Of a stretch of 64,000 bases of DNA, positions 60,406 to 64,000 are shown piece by piece. The translations under genes and the position numbers were made by a program. This DNA comes from Trebonia sp963773105 (GTDB lineage: Bacteria; Actinomycetota; Actinomycetes; Streptosporangiales; Streptosporangiaceae), in NCBI GenBank assembly GCA_963773105.1, contig CAVZAA010000010.1, forward strand, positions 248,001 through 312,000. Direction: 5' to 3'. The notes under the pieces were generated by a model, which did no database searches, was not told the DNA's origin, and worked only from the letters and a program-made list of their open reading frames with translations. The stretch's first letter is position 1. Every line of letters starts with the position of its first letter.

Positions 60406-62718
60406 ATGGATGAAATGTCAGCCCGGTACTCCGGGCGTCAGGTAACGGACTCCGGCCCGCGCGCTGGCGCGGCGCCGCCCGGCCCGGTTCGCTCCGGGGC
60501 ACCCATCGTCGAACGAGTCGCGGGCTGGTCGGTCCGGCACCGCGTGATCGTCGTCATCAGCTGGCTGCTGCTTATCGTCGCGGCGTTCGCGGTCGGACAG
60601 CACCTCGGCACCAGCAACACCAACAGCTACGATCCCGGCCAGGCGGGCCGGGCCGAGCGGATACTGAACGAGCCGTCGGTGCAGCAGCCGGACGCCGAGA
60701 GCGTGCTCATCCAGGGACGCTCGGCCGGCCAGACCTTCGCCGCCGACCCGGAACTGCGGCAGACGGTGCGACAGGTCGTCGCGGCGCTCAGGCAACTGCC
60801 CAGTGCCGCCGCCGACATCCAGTCGCCGTTCACCAGCTCCGGCCTCGTCAACGGCCGGTCGGCGCTGGTCACGTTCAACGTGGCGGGCAAACCGGACAAG
60901 GACGACACGGCGGTGGTGCCCGCGCTGAACGCGGTGGCGGCCATCCAGGCCCGTCATCCGGGCCTGACCGTCGCGGAAGCCGGGGGCGCCAGCGTCGACC
61001 GGACCGCCAGCGCCCAGATCGGCCAGGACTTCAGGACGGCCGAGGTCACCTCGCTCCCGGTCACGCTGGTGCTGCTGCTGATCGTGTTCGGCGCGCTCAT
61101 CGCGGCCGGCATCCCGCTGCTGCTGGCCGGCACCGCGGTGATCGCGGCGATCTCCCTGCTGTCGATCCCCAGCCGCATCGTCCCGATCAACGGCACCACA
61201 TCGGCGATCGTACTGCTGGTGGGGATGGCGGTCGGGATCGACTACTCGCTGTTCTACCTGCGCCGGGTCCGTGAGGAACGCTCGGCGGGCCGCGGCACCA
61301 GGGAGGCGCTGCACACCGCGGCCGCCACCTCCGGCCGGGCCATCGCGGTGTCCGGGCTGACCGTGATGATCTCCCTGGCCGGACTGTTCCTGACCGGGAT
61401 CGACGTGTTCTCCGGAGTGGCGATCGGCACCATCGTGGTCGTCGGCGTGGCCGTGCTCGGCTCGCTGACGTTCCTGCCCGCGCTCATCTCGCTGCTGGGC
61501 AAGGCGACCGACCGCGGCCGGATCCCGTTCCTTGGACGGCGCCGGGCCGCCGCCCGCCCGTCCCGGGTCTGGGGCCTGGTCGTCCGCGCGGTGATGCGCA
61601 GGCCGCTCGCGCTGGGCGGGCTGGCGGCGGTGGCGCTGCTGGCGCTGGCCACGCCGCTGCTCTCGCTGCACCTGGAGAACCCGGATCTGCACGCCTTCCC
61701 CAACACCGTGCCGATCGTCCGCACCGCGGAGGCGATCGAGCAGGCCTTCCCCGGCGGCCCGGAGCCGGCCGAGGTGGTCGTGACCGGCGACAACCTGAGC
61801 GGGACAGGGGTCGGCGACGCCATCAGCGCCCTGCACGCGCAGGTCGCGGCCACCCATGGCGCGATCAGGGAGCCGATCACCACCGCGCTGTTCGGGGCCG
61901 GCCAGCCCGCGCGCGACCAGGTGCTCGTCATCTCGGTCCCGCTGCCGGGCGACGCCACCAACGCGACGTCGGTCAACGCTCTGAACACGCTCGATACCCG
62001 GGTGCTGCCCGCGACGCTGGGGAAGGTGCCGGGGATCAGCTACGTAGTCGGCGGGGACACCGCGAGCAACGCCGACTTCGACGCCCAGCTGAACAGCCGG
62101 ACGCCGCTGGTCTTCTGCTTCGTGCTCGGGCTGGCGTTCCTGCTGCTGATGTTCAGCTTCCGCTCGGTGACGATCCCGGCGCTGTCCATCGGCCTCAACC
62201 TGCTGTCGGTGGGCGCCGCCTACGGGGTGATGACCTGGATCTTCCAGGACGGGCACCTGCAGGGGCTGCTTGGCTTCACCGCCTACGGCGGGATCACGCC
62301 GTGGCTGCCGCTGTTCATGTTCGTGCTGCTGTTCGGGCTGAGCATGGACTACCACGTGTTCATCCTCAGCCGGATCAGGGAGCTGCGGCTGCGCGGCGCG
62401 CCCGCCCGGACGGCGGTCACCGACGGGATCACCTCCAGCGCCGGCGTGGTAACCAGCGCCGCCGTGATCATGGTGGCGGTCTTCTCGATCTTCGCCACCC
62501 TGTCGGAGATCGAGTTCAAGGTGTTCGGCGTCGCCATGGCGGTCGCCGTCCTCATCGACGCGACCGTGGTGCGCGGCGTGCTGCTGCCGGCCGGGCTGGC
62601 GCTGCTGGGCGATCGCGCCTGGGCCATGCCCGGCCGGCCGCGGTCCCCGGCGCCAAACCCGGCCGCCCACGGAGAAATCAGGGTCCGTTCGGGAAAATCC
62701 GAATTTGACCTTCGATGA
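60406..62718 (+). CDS. MMPL-family (RND-type) membrane transporter
   Basis: A 770-residue transporter of the MMPL/RND family. Two halves each have one helix, a large external loop, and five more helices. VGMAVGIDYSLFYLRRVREE in the first half and LLFGLSMDYHVFILSRIRELR in the second are the family motifs with the proton-relay Asp-Tyr pairs. Such proteins export lipids or hydrophobic drugs. The start is ATG at 60406. Its control is likely by the divergent two-component system, a common arrangement in actinobacteria. Confidence 0.93.
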   Translation: MDEMSARYSGRQVTDSGPRAGAAPPGPVRSGAPIVERVAGWSVRHRVIVVISWLLLIVAAFAVGQHLGTSNTNSYDPGQAGRAERILNEPSVQQPDAESVLIQGRSAGQTFAADPELRQTVRQVVAALRQLPSAAADIQSPFTSSGLVNGRSALVTFNVAGKPDKDDTAVVPALNAVAAIQARHPGLTVAEAGGASVDRTASAQIGQDFRTAEVTSLPVTLVLLLIVFGALIAAGIPLLLAGTAVIAAISLLSIPSRIVPINGTTSAIVLLVGMAVGIDYSLFYLRRVREERSAGRGTREALHTAAATSGRAIAVSGLTVMISLAGLFLTGIDVFSGVAIGTIVVVGVAVLGSLTFLPALISLLGKATDRGRIPFLGRRRAAARPSRVWGLVVRAVMRRPLALGGLAAVALLALATPLLSLHLENPDLHAFPNTVPIVRTAEAIEQAFPGGPEPAEVVVTGDNLSGTGVGDAISALHAQVAATHGAIREPITTALFGAGQPARDQVLVISVPLPGDATNATSVNALNTLDTRVLPATLGKVPGISYVVGGDTASNADFDAQLNSRTPLVFCFVLGLAFLLLMFSFRSVTIPALSIGLNLLSVGAAYGVMTWIFQDGHLQGLLGFTAYGGITPWLPLFMFVLLFGLSMDYHVFILSRIRELRLRGAPARTAVTDGITSSAGVVTSAAVIMVAVFSIFATLSEIEFKVFGVAMAVAVLIDATVVRGVLLPAGLALLGDRAWAMPGRPRSPAPNPAAHGEIRVRSGKSEFDLR

Positions 62719-62777
62719 GAACGGTCTTCACCTGGGATAAGGCTAGATGGGGCACCCACACCTAAACCTGGATAACA

Positions 62778-64000
62778 ATGGTGACTGTGACCAGCACTGC
62801 GGAGCGCGACACCGTGAGCCTGACACCGGAGCTCGCGGTGTCCGCGCTCACGGTGCGCTTCGGCGCGCTCACCGCGCTCGACCGGGTCCACCTCTCGCTG
62901 CGGGCGGGCGAGGTGGTGGCCCTGGCCGGGGAGAACGGGGCGGGCAAGACCACGCTCATCCGGGCCATCGCGGGCGACCTGACGCCGGTGTCCGGGTCGA
63001 TCAAGGTCGGCGACCATGCGGTGGCGCCGTTCCCCAAGGCCGCCGCGAAGCTCGGGGTGCGCGTGGTCTGGCAGGACCTGGCGCTGGCCGACAACCTTGA
63101 CATCGCCGCCAACGTGATGCTCGGCAACGAGCGCCGCAGGCACCTGTTCTCCGAGGTGACCCTGCACAAGGACGCGGCGCTGCTGCTCGACCGGCTCGGC
63201 ATCCCGCTGCGGGACACCACGCGGCCGGTCGGGATGCTGTCGGGCGCGCAGCGGCAGATGGTGGCGGTCGCCCGGGCGATGGCGCACAACCCCCGGATCC
63301 TGCTGCTCGACGAGCCGACCGCCTCGCTCGCGGTGCGAGAGGCCACGCTGGTCGAGCGGCTGATCACCCGGCTGCGCGCGGCGGGCACCACGATCCTGCT
63401 GTCCGCGCACGACACGGAGCTGATGTTCCGGCTGGCGGACCGGATCGTGGTGCTGCGGCACGGCCGGGTGGTCACCGAGCTGCTGCCGAGCGAGGTGCAC
63501 CCGGACGACGTGGTAGCGCTGGTTTCCGGCCAGCCGGTCGACTCCTCCGCGCGCTTCCAGCTCACCCGGCTGCACGGTCTGGCCGGGCGGCTCGTCTCCT
63601 CCGACCCGTCGTCGTCGCTCTCGCTGATCCTGTCCGCGCTCGGCGCCGCCCTCGGCAGCGAGCGGCTGGCCATCCACCTAGTCGAGGACGGCGAGCTGGT
63701 GCGCGCGGCGGCTCTGGGAATGCCCGACACGCTGCTCGACGCCTGGGCGCGGCTGCCGTTCGGTGCGGCGGGCGGGCCGGTCGGGCTGGCCGCCGAGCGG
63801 CAGGTGCCGGTCGTCGAGGACAACCTGCGCACGGACGGCGGCTCCTGGCAGGTCTTCGGCAACCTGGCCCGGCCGGCCAAGGTCGCCAGCTCCTGGTCGG
63901 TGCCGGTGCTCGGGCCGGGCGGGCTGCTCGGCGTGATCACCGTGTTCCGCGCGATGCCGGGCAAGCCGCGCCGCGACGACCTGGACCTCGCCTCCCTTTA
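62778..64000 (+). CDS. ABC ATPase fused to GAF domain, partial at window end
   Basis: The frame is open to the end, at least 407 residues. Residues 20-235 are an ABC ATPase: GENGAGKTTL (Walker A), VGMLSGAQRQMVAVARAM (signature, LSGAQ), ILLLDEPTAS (Walker B), LSAHDTELM (switch His). The type is that of sugar-importer ATPases (RbsA-like). From about residue 265, SLSLILSALGAALGSERLAIHL, then GGPVGLAAERQVPVVEDNL and PVLGPGGLLGVITVFR, form a GAF domain. No permease gene is seen upstream. The rest, perhaps a histidine kinase output, lies beyond the window. Confidence 0.85.
   Translation, partial: MVTVTSTAERDTVSLTPELAVSALTVRFGALTALDRVHLSLRAGEVVALAGENGAGKTTLIRAIAGDLTPVSGSIKVGDHAVAPFPKAAAKLGVRVVWQDLALADNLDIAANVMLGNERRRHLFSEVTLHKDAALLLDRLGIPLRDTTRPVGMLSGAQRQMVAVARAMAHNPRILLLDEPTASLAVREATLVERLITRLRAAGTTILLSAHDTELMFRLADRIVVLRHGRVVTELLPSEVHPDDVVALVSGQPVDSSARFQLTRLHGLAGRLVSSDPSSSLSLILSALGAALGSERLAIHLVEDGELVRAAALGMPDTLLDAWARLPFGAAGGPVGLAAERQVPVVEDNLRTDGGSWQVFGNLARPAKVASSWSVPVLGPGGLLGVITVFRAMPGKPRRDDLDLASL

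Noticed and set aside
60418..62670. A 750-codon minus-strand frame opposite the MMPL transporter
   Set aside because: It is low-complexity and antisense to a clearly identified transporter.
1..64000. tRNA, rRNA or other structured RNA genes
   Set aside because: No cloverleaf, rRNA segment or recognisable riboswitch core was seen by eye; a tRNAscan-SE and Infernal search would be decisive.

Overview
The window is high-GC DNA with dense, mostly G/C-ending coding frames. It carries actinobacterial hallmarks: TlyA next to NAD kinase, a DUF222-HNH endonuclease, a SigE-type ECF sigma factor, many NarL-type two-component pairs and MFS exporters, and many GTG or TTG starts. An actinomycete (Actinomycetota, possibly Streptosporangiales-like) is the best reading; the genus cannot be fixed from the sequence alone. 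No rRNA, tRNA, CRISPR array, transposase or replication origin was seen.

Layout. 1-7.8 kb: the tail of a TetR regulator, a truncated globin, an ArsR/SRPBCC pair, a coupled carbonic anhydrase / PRC-barrel / DHA2-exporter operon with the relic of a second carbonic anhydrase upstream, a HlyIII protein, a second DHA2 exporter with a divergent ArsR regulator, and a lipoprotein. 7.8-12.6 kb is core-like: nadK, tlyA, a small companion gene, an SCP2 protein, a histidine phosphatase, CutA and PurC. 12.7-24.4 kb: a giant secreted S53 protease, an AlaA-type aminotransferase, ankyrin and DUF1697 proteins, an SDR, a frameshifted cyclase, a SnoaL-like protein and a P450. 24.5-28 kb: a DUF1453-like membrane protein, a two-component system with a four-half-site candidate operator, and a decayed lipoprotein gene. 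28-40.9 kb: a 2OG-Fe(II) oxygenase, DUF222-HNH, a GH13 amylase, a second S53 protease, a frameshifted sacsin/HSP90-like ATPase, and an ECF sigma factor with its membrane partner. 40.9-50.9 kb: an exporter fused to a winged-helix domain, a CopCD / multicopper oxidase pair with a 27-residue membrane peptide, LysE/LysG, an SGNH lipoprotein and a threonine dehydratase. 50.9-55.2 kb: a protocatechuate branch cluster pcaB-C-H-G-D. 55.2-64 kb: a GABA transaminase, a nested inverted-repeat cluster, a three-gene operon (two coiled-coil proteins plus a DUF429 nuclease-like protein), a second two-component system divergent from an MMPL transporter, and an ABC ATPase fused to a GAF domain that runs off the window.

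How the genes work together. The pca cluster takes protocatechuate to beta-ketoadipate; the last steps (pcaIJ, pcaF) and a regulator are not here. CopCD plus the Tat-exported multicopper oxidase form a copper handling and detoxification unit. LysE/LysG are a basic amino acid exporter and its regulator. Three drug-exporter genes each lie near, or are fused to, small DNA-binding domains. The strongest candidate for an undescribed system is the coiled-coil / coiled-coil / DUF429 operon at 56.7-58.3 kb, which has its own AT-rich promoter palindrome and a nested inverted-repeat cluster downstream. Its function is unknown, and nothing in the sequence proves it is a system.

Many genes show a TANNNT box 6-10 nt before the start codon and no Shine-Dalgarno, so leaderless transcripts appear common. 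Several genes are broken (cyclase, sacsin-like, lipoprotein). Two of these breaks fall in or beside G or C runs and could be sequencing errors.
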